NCBI GenBank assembly: GCA_049645705.1
Contig: JBARUK010000077.1
Location: forward strand, 6,591-70,590
DNA length: 64,000 bases
Source: JBGNFV01 sp049645705
Lineage (GTDB): Bacteria > Bacteroidota > Bacteroidia > Cytophagales > Cyclobacteriaceae
Reading direction: 5' to 3'
The position numbers and the translations under genes were made by a program. Shown here piece after piece: positions 27,273 through 35,908 of this stretch. The notes below the pieces were generated by a model, which was not told the DNA's origin, searched no databases, and was given only the letters and a program-made list of their open reading frames with translations. Numbering within the stretch: the stretch's first letter is position 1; every line of letters begins with the position of its first letter.

Positions 27273-27725
27273 AGCTTTTAACTATCTATAACTGGTTTAC
27301 ATATTCCATTAAAAAAACTTTTTCAGCATAAAATCAATCTTAACAGGCATATACCGCCCTACAGACAGTTTTTCACTTAATTCATTTTCATTCGGGACCC
27401 TCTCAGGCCAGTCTGGCAGAACATGCTCCGACAGCAAACTTCTTACATGCCTGAGGGGGCGGACAGCCAGGATGCCTGCAGCACCTGAGGGGGTGAGATG
27501 GTAAAGAATGCTCAGGCCTGCGGATGGAGGCTGCTAATACTGCCAGCCGGGAGTACCGAAAGGCAATGGCTATAAAAAGCTGAAATAAATTCTGCTTATA
27601 CCGCACTAATTCGGCGGGGAATATGTACCTATCTTGCAGTCGCCACTCAAATAACCTAACATCTGTGTGGTTCCTGTCTCATAGTCCTTATCTTTAGGGG
27701 CGTAAACTTCTTATATCAACAATTT
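27273..27725. other. intergenic stretch upstream of the desaturase
   Basis: No gene is supported. The stretch TATCTTTA at about 27690 is one base from the -7 consensus but lacks a -33 partner. Several CCTGAGG / CCTCAGG words around 27393-27515 form imperfect inverted repeats. Confidence 0.3.
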
Positions 27726-28838
27726 ATGCAAGCGGTACGGTTCAATAATCAAGATCAGCCCGAGTTCTTCACGGAGCTAAGGAAAAAGGTCAACGGATAC
27801 TTTAAGGAAAACGGCATCTCCAAATATGCCAACACGAACATGAAGATAAAGACGGCTTTCATGCTAGCGCTTTATTTTGTTCCTCTCCTGGTATTGGTGA
27901 CTGGCCTGGTGAGTTCATTCTGGCCTATGTTACTCATGTGGGTGCTTATGGGCTTTGGTATGTCGGGTATAGGCACGTCTATCATGCACGATGCCAACCA
28001 TGGTTCATACTCTAAAAACCAGTCGGTTAACTCCTTTTTGGGTTACATGGTAAACTTCATAGGTGGGTACCACGTGAACTGGAAGATCCAGCATAACGTA
28101 CTGCACCATAGTTTTACTAACGTACACGGCCACGATGAGGACATTACTAATGCAGTGATGCGCTTTTCGCCCGACCAGGAGCATAAACCTGTTTATCGCT
28201 TTCAGTTGTTTTATGCACCGTTCTTCTACAGCATAATGACGCTGTACTGGCTGGTGAGTAAAGATTACGAACAACTGGTAAGGTATAATAAGAATGACCT
28301 CCTGCGCCGTCAGGGTGTATCTTTTGCCAAAGGAGTGGCTCACGTTACCTTCAATAAGGTGGTATATCTGATAGTCACACTGGTAGTACCTATGATCGTA
28401 CTGTCTGTAGCCTGGTGGCAGATACTGATCGGATTCCTGGTTATGCACCTGATCTGCGGCCTGCTGCTGGCACTGATATTCCAGCCGGCTCACGTACTGG
28501 AAGAAACTGACTTCTTCATGCCCAATGAAAGCGGCAGTGTAGAAAACCACTGGGCTATACACCAGATGCGTACCACATCTAACTTTGCCCATCGCAGCCG
28601 TATATTCTCATGGTTTATCGGTGGTCTTAACTACCAGATAGAGCATCATCTCTTCCCGAACATATGCCACGTACACTATAAGAAGATATCTGAGATAGTG
28701 AAAGAAACGGCTGAGGCACACGGTATACCCTACTACCAGCATAAGACATTTGCCCATGCGCTGATAAGTCACTTCAGGCTGCTGCACCAGTTGGGTACGG
28801 GTAGCTACGATAAGAAACTGGCCCTGGCCAAAGGTTGA
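27726..28838 (+). CDS. membrane fatty acid desaturase
   Basis: The 370-residue protein is a front-end/acyl-lipid type desaturase with the three His boxes that hold the di-iron centre: HDANHG (about 89-94), HNVLHH (about 124-129) and QIEHH near residue 310. Four membrane helices lie between and around the boxes. It inserts a double bond into membrane acyl chains, which adjusts fluidity, for instance in the cold. It is monocistronic and ends at a strong terminator. A diverged relic of its own 3' end lies 750 bases downstream. Confidence 0.92.
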   Translation: MQAVRFNNQDQPEFFTELRKKVNGYFKENGISKYANTNMKIKTAFMLALYFVPLLVLVTGLVSSFWPMLLMWVLMGFGMSGIGTSIMHDANHGSYSKNQSVNSFLGYMVNFIGGYHVNWKIQHNVLHHSFTNVHGHDEDITNAVMRFSPDQEHKPVYRFQLFYAPFFYSIMTLYWLVSKDYEQLVRYNKNDLLRRQGVSFAKGVAHVTFNKVVYLIVTLVVPMIVLSVAWWQILIGFLVMHLICGLLLALIFQPAHVLEETDFFMPNESGSVENHWAIHQMRTTSNFAHRSRIFSWFIGGLNYQIEHHLFPNICHVHYKKISEIVKETAEAHGIPYYQHKTFAHALISHFRLLHQLGTGSYDKKLALAKG

Positions 28839-28862
28839 TCCCGCATAAAAAACTTGATAGTA

Positions 28863-28897
28863 AAGGCTGTCTGCTCGTGAGCGGACAGCCTTTTTGT
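28863..28897 (+). terminator. desaturase terminator
   Basis: The stem AGGCTGTCTGCTC / GAGCGGACAGCCT closes a small loop and is followed by TTTTTGTTTTT. It is also usable on the minus strand for the convergent lipoprotein gene. Confidence 0.85.
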
Positions 28898-28914
28898 TTT
28901 TAGAGTGTTGTTGA

Positions 28915-29412
28915 TTAGTAAATGACTGGCTTTACAGGATATGAAGGTCCTGTACAAGCATTGCAGCGACGCACAGTGTAGCGAATAGTAGCGAGATTTA
29001 ACTGGCGGCTTCTGCAGGGCCAGCTAACTATATTTGCCTGAATGTCATAAATAGGCAGACTACTTTCGGAAACGACAGCATTGACATGAGCCTGCAATTC
29101 GGCCTCGTACTGGTCCAGGTTAATATCGTCATCACTGTCTACGTAGAAGTTCATGTCGATATTGTAGGTATTGGTGACGTTGTAGCTAGTAGCTGTTTTA
29201 GGATAGCTCGTACAGTTTTCAATAAAATACACCACATCGGCAGGTGCCTCATCACATCCGATGTCGTTATCCAGATGGCAGTTTACAACGGTGCTTTCCG
29301 TGTTGTCTAAGCTATTAACAGCAGACTCGACTTCGGAAAGGTCATCCTGGCATGCGCTAAAGCATACCATTAGCATTATGGCAAGAATGCCATTCAGTTT
29401 GATCGTTTTCAT
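28915..29412 (-). CDS. small Cys-bearing lipoprotein, unknown function
   Basis: The 165-residue protein has a lipoprotein signal (CFSAC, Cys21) and a mature part with seven or more Cys residues, an acidic stretch (DSDDDINLD) and a C-terminal CNACTGPSYP. No family is recognised. It is convergent with the desaturase and is the only gene between the desaturase and the relic of the desaturase 3' end, so it was probably acquired by insertion here. Confidence 0.65.
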   Translation of the reverse strand: MKTIKLNGILAIMLMVCFSACQDDLSEVESAVNSLDNTESTVVNCHLDNDIGCDEAPADVVYFIENCTSYPKTATSYNVTNTYNIDMNFYVDSDDDINLDQYEAELQAHVNAVVSESSLPIYDIQANIVSWPCRSRQLNLATIRYTVRRCNACTGPSYPVKPVIY

Positions 29413-29588
29413 AGGTATAAATATTTAAGATTGGTTACAGATAGGATTGTGCGACAAAGTCGTAGGGTCTTATTTGGCATATTATCGCAGGGTTTAGTTT
29501 TTTCAATGCTCTATTTACAAAACATGTATTAAGACAGTATTTGGAAGATGTGATGAAATAGTTATTCACGTATGTCTAAACACAGGTT

Positions 29589-29695
29589 AAACTACCGGAT
29601 AAAGCATCCCATTTCCCCTGTATCTGCCACATGCACCATCGTAAGTTCTTTATAATCGTGAAAGAGACGGCTCTTGCTTATAGCAATTCCAATTA
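29589..29695 (+). pseudogene. relic of a desaturase 3' end
   Basis: This stretch aligns with 28629-28735 of the intact desaturase: it keeps AACTACC.GATA.AGCAT, ATCTGCCACATGCAC-like and CGTGAAAGAGACGGCT words, but with base changes and at least one frameshift in the region of the third His box. The relic is diverged, so it is not a recent copy. It overlaps the apparent 5' end of the next frame. Confidence 0.65.
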
Positions 29696-30925
29696 CTGCT
29701 GGTCTTAAGAACTCAGAAGAAAGAAATGACACAGAAACGGCATGTGAAATTATAGAAAATGCCAGATCAAAATATAAAAGCGGAGAAATCACTATCGCAA
29801 TGCTTGCAGAAGTAATATTACCTGTAGTAAAGGGCTACGAAAACGAGGTAATTTCCTTAATAGATGAACTACCTTTTTATGCAAAAGACAACTTTTCCTA
29901 TGCATTGGCATCCCGTATGACTACCCCAACTTTGTATGATAAAGGCCTTCTAAGGATTATGAGCATGAACCTGGACTCCGTGTTTACTTTTAAAGGAGAA
30001 GAAAATGCAAAGCAAAAAGCCCGAATAGATGCTGCCTTGAATTTCACCCCGAAGGAATCAATAAAAGAAGCAGATCCAGAACCCGTTTATACTAGTCAAA
30101 TTGGCAACACCTTCAAGAAAGCAGGTAATTTCACTAAATATACAAATGAAATAAAGGGTACCAATATGTGCAATGTGACCACACTTGCTATGCAATTGAA
30201 AAAACTCACCCCTAACGATAACGTACTAAAAAATGCCGCTATAGAACTATTGATTGAAAAGGGTTATACACAGTCCAGAGATAGTTTAGAAAACAATCAA
30301 CTTGAAGATATTTTACTTAAAATCTTTATCCAGTTGGGCGATAACTATTTTGAGGAAAATGCAGGCATAATATCCTCTTCAAAATATGGGCCTCATCAAT
30401 ATGCTTCGGGTCTAAATCACGTGGCAATGCTATTTCCGCAGTATGTTTCTAAGGCAGAAAACTTGTCTGGGGTTACCACTAAGGATGATTATACAACAAA
30501 TTTAAAAGCAAAACTTGACGCCGGTGCAGCAATAATGCTAAGTACTAAGCTTACAGGGGGGGCATATCGTATATTTGAACGAGATTCATGAAGACGGAAT
30601 CACCATACATCATCCTTATGGTATGAGGGCTCCAACGGGATATATTACTAACGGAACATCTATTTCCAGCAAAAAGAAAAAGATTACCGAATACAAGGAG
30701 GCATTTGAAAGACGAACAAAGCACAATAAAAATCTACGGTCTATTATCAACTTAAAACTGGACATGAGCGACGGTGGTGCATTTCCTGACTATATGGGTC
30801 AGAACAACTTTTTCTCATGGGAAGAAGTAAGTATCAGATTGGCAAATGGGTTAATATTGCAGAAAAATGAGAGGATCATTCATCTTTACACTTATCATCT
30901 CATCCATAGTGTTATGTGGTTGTAA
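29674..30925 (+). pseudogene. papain-like (C39-type) peptidase, 5' chimeric and frameshifted
   Basis: The first frame runs to 30591 (305 residues, TTG start at 29674) and the second from about 30575 to 30925. They join if one G is removed from a seven-G run at 30556-30562, giving TGGHIVYLNEIHEDGIT. The pair then has the catalytic Cys (NMCNVTT, Cys166) and His (GHIVYL) of C39/papain-like peptidases and a HHPYG segment where relatives often have HDPYG. The first codons fall in the desaturase relic, so the original start is lost; the first in-frame ATG is 29800. Broken as it stands; confidence in the family is moderate. Confidence 0.65.
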
Positions 30926-31628
30926 CCAGTCGGGATACGAAGAGAAACCGGAACAGAAAAACAGCACACCTGTGAATGAAAGCCATACTATTCCTGATAT
31001 AGTCAGGGCATACCAAAACCTGGCAGCAAAGTACTCATTACCTGAGATTTTGTACATAGAGAAGTGGGGTGAATACGTGGCGTTAAGTGATCTTTCTCCT
31101 GACCCCTCTGAAGTGGCAGACTACCAGACTTTTCTTTCTGAATCTATGACCACACTAAAGCTGGACAGTTCCGGTAAGCACATGGAAGTGATGGCAGAGA
31201 GCACCGGGGGTGGCAGTATCTCAATCAAAATACACGACATGGAAAATCAATATGGAACATTTTTTAGCCTGATTGAAGAGGCTTACGATCCTATGAGTGA
31301 TGCTTCATATATTGATTTTTTAAGTAAAGGAAGTGAAGGGTATGATGTGCAGCCTATATGGCATGGTCTAGAGATACATGCGTTATTTTTTCCAAAGGAT
31401 ACCGATCTGTCACTTTTAGAGGCCCATCCTTATATAAATTCGCCTACATATGAATACGATCAGGATGAGAAAAAACTGACAATAAAGCTGGAACCCCTGG
31501 TGAAGCTTGATTGTGAAAAAGGCATTTCAAACGCACAGTTATCCGCCGACGAGGTAATAGCCTTGTGCGACATCATGAAAAAGCAACTTAGAAACCAAGT
31601 TGTTCTCCAACTGGACCAAATGCAGTGA
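30867..31628 (+). CDS. lipoprotein of unknown function
   Basis: The 253-residue protein has a lipoprotein signal peptide with lipobox LCGC (Cys19) and an acidic mature region. No domain is recognised. Its start overlaps the last 59 bases of the peptidase relic in another frame, which suggests that the two were once translated from one transcript. It is the last gene before the fourth precursor peptide. Confidence 0.65.
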   Translation: MRGSFIFTLIISSIVLCGCNQSGYEEKPEQKNSTPVNESHTIPDIVRAYQNLAAKYSLPEILYIEKWGEYVALSDLSPDPSEVADYQTFLSESMTTLKLDSSGKHMEVMAESTGGGSISIKIHDMENQYGTFFSLIEEAYDPMSDASYIDFLSKGSEGYDVQPIWHGLEIHALFFPKDTDLSLLEAHPYINSPTYEYDQDEKKLTIKLEPLVKLDCEKGISNAQLSADEVIALCDIMKKQLRNQVVLQLDQMQ

Positions 31629-31788
31629 AACTCCTGTACAAGTGTGCAAGGCTTATAACAAATCGCTTATATCTACATTAAAATTAGCATTTCGTCACCT
31701 CTGATGGAACCGATAGGCAATAAAAGGTTACACTTAACGTAGAGTATTATTAAAGAGACAATAGACGTTTTACGAACCCTTTAGCACC

Positions 31789-31953
31789 ATGAAAAAACCC
31801 ATATTAACCCTTTCGGAACTAGAGGTTAGCAGCTTTCTAACCGGCACTGACTACATCAGAGCGGGGGCAGACAGTCGCTACCGGGCGGATACAGACGGCG
31901 ATGATTGTGACCCTAACAGTGGGGTGGTTATCATTAGTCCTACCGGCCCTTAA
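31789..31953 (+). CDS. pinensin-like RiPP precursor peptide 4 (diverged core)
   Basis: The 54-residue peptide opens MKKPILTLSELEVSSFLTG, which fits the same leader pattern (Leu-x-x-Leu-x-Val-x-Ser-Phe) as peptides 1-3. The GG site is replaced by RAGAD and the core (DGDDCDPNSGVVIISPTGP) has one Cys and none of the TACYGD motif. It has a terminator downstream. It may be a different product class or a decaying copy. It is not long enough for most gene callers. Confidence 0.6.
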   Translation: MKKPILTLSELEVSSFLTGTDYIRAGADSRYRADTDGDDCDPNSGVVIISPTGP

Positions 31954-31997
31954 TGCCAGTTCTTCTAATGTGACAGTACGCTGATCACAGAATTGCC

Positions 31998-32036
31998 TGG
32001 CCCTTTTGATCATGCAGAGCATGCTAAAAGGGCTTT
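31998..32036 (+). terminator. terminator after precursor peptide 4
   Basis: GCCCTTTT and AAAAGGGC pair around a loop of about 17 bases and lead into TTTTATT. Confidence 0.75.
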
Positions 32037-32070
32037 TATTATTTGGTCACACCTTTCTTTTCCCGCATTA

Positions 32071-32101
32071 ATTGATTTATCCTCTGCATCTGCTATCTTG
32101 A
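32071..32101 (+). promoter_or_regulatory. probable promoter of the GH13 gene
   Basis: ATTG, 19 bases, TATCTTGA approximates the Bacteroidota consensus (TTTG, 19 bases, TAnnTTTG) with one mismatch in each box. It ends 36 bases before the chosen ATG (32137), which supports that start over longer frames. Confidence 0.5.
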
Positions 32102-32136
32102 TTATTTCACAAACCAACTCAATAACCCTGAAGCAA

Positions 32137-33792
32137 ATGCGAAAAACCTGGTGGAAGGAGGGCATAGTCTATCAGATCTACCCCCGTAGCTTTAATGACT
32201 CAAATGGCGATGGCGTGGGCGACCTGCGTGGCATTATCCAGAAACTGGACTACATCAAGTCTCTGGGTGTGGACATTGTGTGGCTTTGCCCGGTCTACAA
32301 ATCACCCAACGATGACAATGGCTACGACATCAGTGACTACCGGGACATCATGGATGAGTTCGGTACCATGGCCGACTTTGACGAGCTGCTGGCAGGGTTT
32401 AAAGAAAGAGGCATCCGCCTGGTGATGGATCTGGTGGCAAACCATAGCTCCGATGAGCACAAGTGGTTTGAAGAATCACGCAAAAGCAAGGACAACCCCT
32501 ACCGCGACTACTACTACTGGCGCAAGGGCAAGCCCGGCGGCGGGCCGCCCAATAACTGGAAGAGCTTCTTTAACGGCTCGGTATGGGAGTACGACGAGGC
32601 TACGGAAGAGTACTACCTGCACCTGTTTACCCGAAAGCAACCGGACCTGAACTGGGAGAACCCCAAAGTACGGCAGGAGATATACGATGCCATGCGCTAC
32701 TGGTTTGATAAGGGCGTAGACGGTTTCCGGCTGGATGTGATCTCCGTGATCAGTAAAAACCTGGACTTCCCCGACTCGCCCAAGGAGGACTTTACCTACA
32801 TGGTAAATGAATACTACGCCAACGGCCCGCGCATACACGAGTTTCTGCACGAGATGCACGAAAAGGTGCTGAAGGACTACGACATCATGACCGTAGGCGA
32901 AGGGCCGGGCATAGACCTGGACAGCGGCCCCAAATATGTGGGCGAAGACCGGCAGGAGCTGCACATGATCTTCCACTTCGGCCACATGTTCATAGACTTT
33001 GGCCCCGGGGGTAAGTACGACCCGATGAACTGGAACTTCCGGCAGTTTAAGAAGGTATTTGCCGACTGGGACCGCCGACTGGCGGAGACGAACGGCTGGG
33101 GCAGTATATTCCTGGGCAACCATGACTTTAGCCGGATCGTGTCGCGCTTCGGCAATGATGGTGAGTACCGGGCAGAGTCTGCTAAACTACTGTGCATGCT
33201 GCTGTTTACCCTGCGTGGTACGGTGTACGTGTACCAGGGCGAGGAGATCGGTATGACCAATGTGGCCTTTCCGGACATAAGCGACTATCGCGATGTGGAA
33301 ACGCTGAACGCCTGGAAGGCGGCGGAAGCGGCAGGTAAACCGATGGACAGGCAACTGCAACTGGTACATATGCAGAGCCGCGACAATGCCCGCACGCCCA
33401 TGCAGTGGGACAGCTCCGCCATGGCGGGCTTTACAGACGGAGAGCCCTGGATCGGACTGAACCCTAACTACAGTAACATAAACGTAGCCGCACAGGAAGA
33501 AGACCAGAACAGCATACTGAACTTTTACCGGGAGATGGTACAGTTTCGCAAAGCGTACACACCCCTGGTCTATAACGACTACCGCGACCTGCTGCCCGAC
33601 CATGAGCAACTGTTTGCTTATGAGCGAAAGGGCGAACAAAACTACCTGGTGGTGCTCAACTTTTCAGAACAGGAGGTAAGCGCGGACCTGCCCCTCTATC
33701 CTAACCTGAAGCTTACAAAGAGCACCTACAAAGGAGCATCTGAAGGCCTGGCACTCAGACCCTGGGAAGGAAAGATCTTTACAATAGCATAA
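32137..33792 (+). CDS. GH13 alpha-glucosidase, oligo-1,6-glucosidase type
   Basis: This 551-residue cytoplasmic protein is a complete GH13 enzyme (TIM barrel plus C-terminal beta domain). Nucleophile Asp200 is in GFRLDVIS, acid/base Glu255 in VGEGPG and the third acid Asp330 in GNHDF. The residue after the nucleophile is Val201, which in the GH13 oligo-1,6/alpha-1,4 split is the 1,6 (isomaltose-type) choice. I start at 32137 because the frame opens there with MRKTWWKEGIVYQIYPRSF, the family's usual start, and a promoter lies just upstream; the in-frame extension would run through the terminator. The ROK kinase follows. Confidence 0.93.
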   Translation: MRKTWWKEGIVYQIYPRSFNDSNGDGVGDLRGIIQKLDYIKSLGVDIVWLCPVYKSPNDDNGYDISDYRDIMDEFGTMADFDELLAGFKERGIRLVMDLVANHSSDEHKWFEESRKSKDNPYRDYYYWRKGKPGGGPPNNWKSFFNGSVWEYDEATEEYYLHLFTRKQPDLNWENPKVRQEIYDAMRYWFDKGVDGFRLDVISVISKNLDFPDSPKEDFTYMVNEYYANGPRIHEFLHEMHEKVLKDYDIMTVGEGPGIDLDSGPKYVGEDRQELHMIFHFGHMFIDFGPGGKYDPMNWNFRQFKKVFADWDRRLAETNGWGSIFLGNHDFSRIVSRFGNDGEYRAESAKLLCMLLFTLRGTVYVYQGEEIGMTNVAFPDISDYRDVETLNAWKAAEAAGKPMDRQLQLVHMQSRDNARTPMQWDSSAMAGFTDGEPWIGLNPNYSNINVAAQEEDQNSILNFYREMVQFRKAYTPLVYNDYRDLLPDHEQLFAYERKGEQNYLVVLNFSEQEVSADLPLYPNLKLTKSTYKGASEGLALRPWEGKIFTIA

Positions 33793-33810
33793 AAAAACCC
33801 TGATACATAC

Positions 33811-34719
33811 ATGAGCGATCTGCTTTACGGAATAGACCTGGGAGGCACAAAGATAGAAGGGGTGGCCCTGCGTGCCACAGACCCCTCCGATGTAGTGGCC
33901 CGTATGCGCATAGATACAGAAGCTGCACAGGGCTACGAACACATACTGCAGCGTATAAAAAAGCTAACCGGGATGATGCAGCAGGAAACCGGCCATAAGC
34001 CTGATAGGCTCGGCATAGGCACCCCCGGCTCCATAGACCCTTACAGCGGCCTGCTGAAAAACAGCAATACAACCGTACTGAACCACCAGCCCTTCAAAAA
34101 AGACCTGGAAGCCCTGCTCCGCTTTCCTACCCTCATTGCCAATGATGCCAACTGCTTTGCCCTGGCCGAAGCCCGCATGGGATCCGTACCCGAGCAGGTG
34201 CCCGACGCACAGATCGTGTTTGGCGTCATCATGGGTACTGGTGTGGGCGGTGGCCTTGTCATTAACGGCCGCATCATAAACGGCAACATGGGCATAGCCG
34301 GTGAGTGGGGTCATAACCACCTGGACGATAGCGGTGGCCCCTGCTACTGTGGTAAGGTCGGCTGCGTGGAAAAGGTCATATCCGGCACCGCCCTGCAGGC
34401 CTTCTACGAATCGGAAAGCGGTGAAAGGCGCAAGCTGAAAGACATCGTGAGCCGCACAGATGAGGACGAGGCCGCAAAAGCCACGATAGAGCGGCTGAAC
34501 CACTTTTTTGGTAAAGGCATATCTGTAGTGATAGACATTCTGGACCCGGATGTGATCGTGCTCGGAGGTGGTGTCGGCAATATTGACAGCCTCTATACGG
34601 AGGGGGTAAAGTGGGCCGGTAAGTACACCTTCAATACCCGCTTCGACACCCCCATCATCCGCCCCAAGCTGGGCGACAGCGCCGGGGTCTTTGGCGCCGC
34701 CCTGCTTACGATAGAATGA
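33811..34719 (+). CDS. ROK family sugar kinase
   Basis: The 302-residue kinase has the phosphate loop DLGGTKIEG at 9-17, the catalytic Asp in NDANCFALAEA, and the ROK zinc motif CYCGKVGCVE. ROK kinases phosphorylate glucose, fructose, mannose or N-acetylglucosamine. It lies 18 bases after the GH13 gene, so phosphorylation of the glucose released by that enzyme is the likely job. Lacking an N-terminal helix-turn-helix, it is a kinase rather than a repressor. A relic of a second ROK 3' end lies at 35733-35864. Confidence 0.9.
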   Translation: MSDLLYGIDLGGTKIEGVALRATDPSDVVARMRIDTEAAQGYEHILQRIKKLTGMMQQETGHKPDRLGIGTPGSIDPYSGLLKNSNTTVLNHQPFKKDLEALLRFPTLIANDANCFALAEARMGSVPEQVPDAQIVFGVIMGTGVGGGLVINGRIINGNMGIAGEWGHNHLDDSGGPCYCGKVGCVEKVISGTALQAFYESESGERRKLKDIVSRTDEDEAAKATIERLNHFFGKGISVVIDILDPDVIVLGGGVGNIDSLYTEGVKWAGKYTFNTRFDTPIIRPKLGDSAGVFGAALLTIE

Positions 34720-34863
34720 GCAATGCCCATGGTTTGTGGTGAATCTGTGTACAGGGATAAATTTACATGACAATTATAAAAATCACCTGAAAAAAATACA
34801 GGCCCTGAACTAATTACATTTCGTCCGCTTCGCCCAATTAAGGCATAAACAGACCTTAAGATT

Positions 34864-35679
34864 ATGGATAATAATGTATTTATTAACTATTGGATAGGCG
34901 AGGAGCCTACCGGGCCGGGCCAATCTCCCCGGCTAAATGAAATGCCTGACTGCGTGGACATCGTGCCGCTGGCCTTTGTAGGCATAGACGAACAATACAA
35001 CCTAACTTTTGACTTTCTCACACAGCAAAACTCAGCGGACACTATTAAAGGATGGATCAACGATATCCGCTCCAGGGGCATCAGGGTACTGCTCTCTATA
35101 AACTCTCAGAAGTTTGCTTCCATACCGGATGCCAATGCCTTTGCCAGCCAGGTGGCAGAAGCCGTGCAGGACTGGGGAGTGGACGGCGTAGACATAGACT
35201 TTGAGCCACCAAGCCAAAGTGATACCCTGCTGACTGTATTAGAAGCGCTGCGTGATACACTGGGGCCGGACGCGCTCATGACCTCCCCTATCTACTCTCC
35301 CTGGGCCTGGTATACCTCTGACTATATGCATAAATTCAGTAGTTACCTGAACTACGTCACTACTATGGACTATACGGGCTACCCGGGCTATAACAGTACT
35401 ATCAGTTTACTGGATAAGTATTCCGGATTGCTTGACTCACCGGACAAGCTGGTAGTAGGCATAAGTTGTATGGAGCCTCCAAATAACGTTACTCCACTGG
35501 ACGATGTGCCGAAGCTATGCCAATATCAGCCTAATGGGAACAAACTGGGTGGGGCCATGCTCTATACTTATTCATATGATATTGAGACCAGACCCAAAGG
35601 AGGTACGGGGTATCCGAACGGTACGTATACAAAAACAATACATGAGGCACTCAAGGGTGTACCGGAAGCAATGAAATAG
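34864..35679 (+). CDS. GH18 glycoside hydrolase-like protein
   Basis: The 271-residue protein has the GH18 active-site motif DGVDIDFE (107-114), with the catalytic Glu114 in place and a late aromatic-rich strand (MLYTYSYD). The family includes chitinases and endo-N-acetylglucosaminidases. There is no signal peptide and the protein is a bare catalytic domain, which is unusual for chitinases; it may act in the cytoplasm or be exported by other means. It stands between the intact ROK gene and the ROK relic, so it is likely an inserted gene. Confidence 0.8.
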   Translation: MDNNVFINYWIGEEPTGPGQSPRLNEMPDCVDIVPLAFVGIDEQYNLTFDFLTQQNSADTIKGWINDIRSRGIRVLLSINSQKFASIPDANAFASQVAEAVQDWGVDGVDIDFEPPSQSDTLLTVLEALRDTLGPDALMTSPIYSPWAWYTSDYMHKFSSYLNYVTTMDYTGYPGYNSTISLLDKYSGLLDSPDKLVVGISCMEPPNNVTPLDDVPKLCQYQPNGNKLGGAMLYTYSYDIETRPKGGTGYPNGTYTKTIHEALKGVPEAMK

Positions 35680-35732
35680 ACCTAAGGCATCCGTTGGCAC
35701 TTTTTCCGAGTAGAGCCGGCGGAGCCCTTTTT

Positions 35733-35864
35733 TCAGCAGTCCTTTTATGGAAGGCCTAAAATAGAGGGGAAAACACGTTGAATTCCCGCTTCGACACGCA
35801 GATAAACCGGACTGAACAGGGCGATAGTGCGGGTGGATTCGGGGCCGCTTTACTGGCAAAATGA
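35733..35864 (+). pseudogene. relic of a ROK kinase 3' end
   Basis: The last 30 codons align with the end of the intact kinase: SRFDTQI (against TRFDTPI), GDSAGGFGAALL (against GDSAGVFGAALL), then stop at 35862-35864. Upstream of this the match fades and contains stops. Differences are mostly at third codon positions, so it came from a homologous gene that was under selection, not from a fresh copy. Confidence 0.7.
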
Positions 35865-35908
35865 GCAGGGATCAGCCATGGAGCAGCATATCAAAAATCT
35901 GATCTGAC

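Noticed and set aside
27403..27606. 67-residue minus-strand frame
   Set aside because: Composition is Cys/Pro/His-rich without pattern, has no leader, and overlaps an imperfect inverted-repeat area; not supported as a gene.
30556..30562. Phase-variable G-run switching a peptidase on and off
   Set aside because: Seven G is short for efficient slippage and the gene also lacks its original 5' end, so it would not be functional in either state.
15437..31953. Prophage or conjugative element
   Set aside because: No integrase, capsid, portal, relaxase or tra-like gene is present; only scattered defence and peptide genes.
31993..32136. N-terminal extension of the GH13 enzyme
   Set aside because: It would start inside a terminator and pass through a promoter; the family N-terminus begins at 32137.
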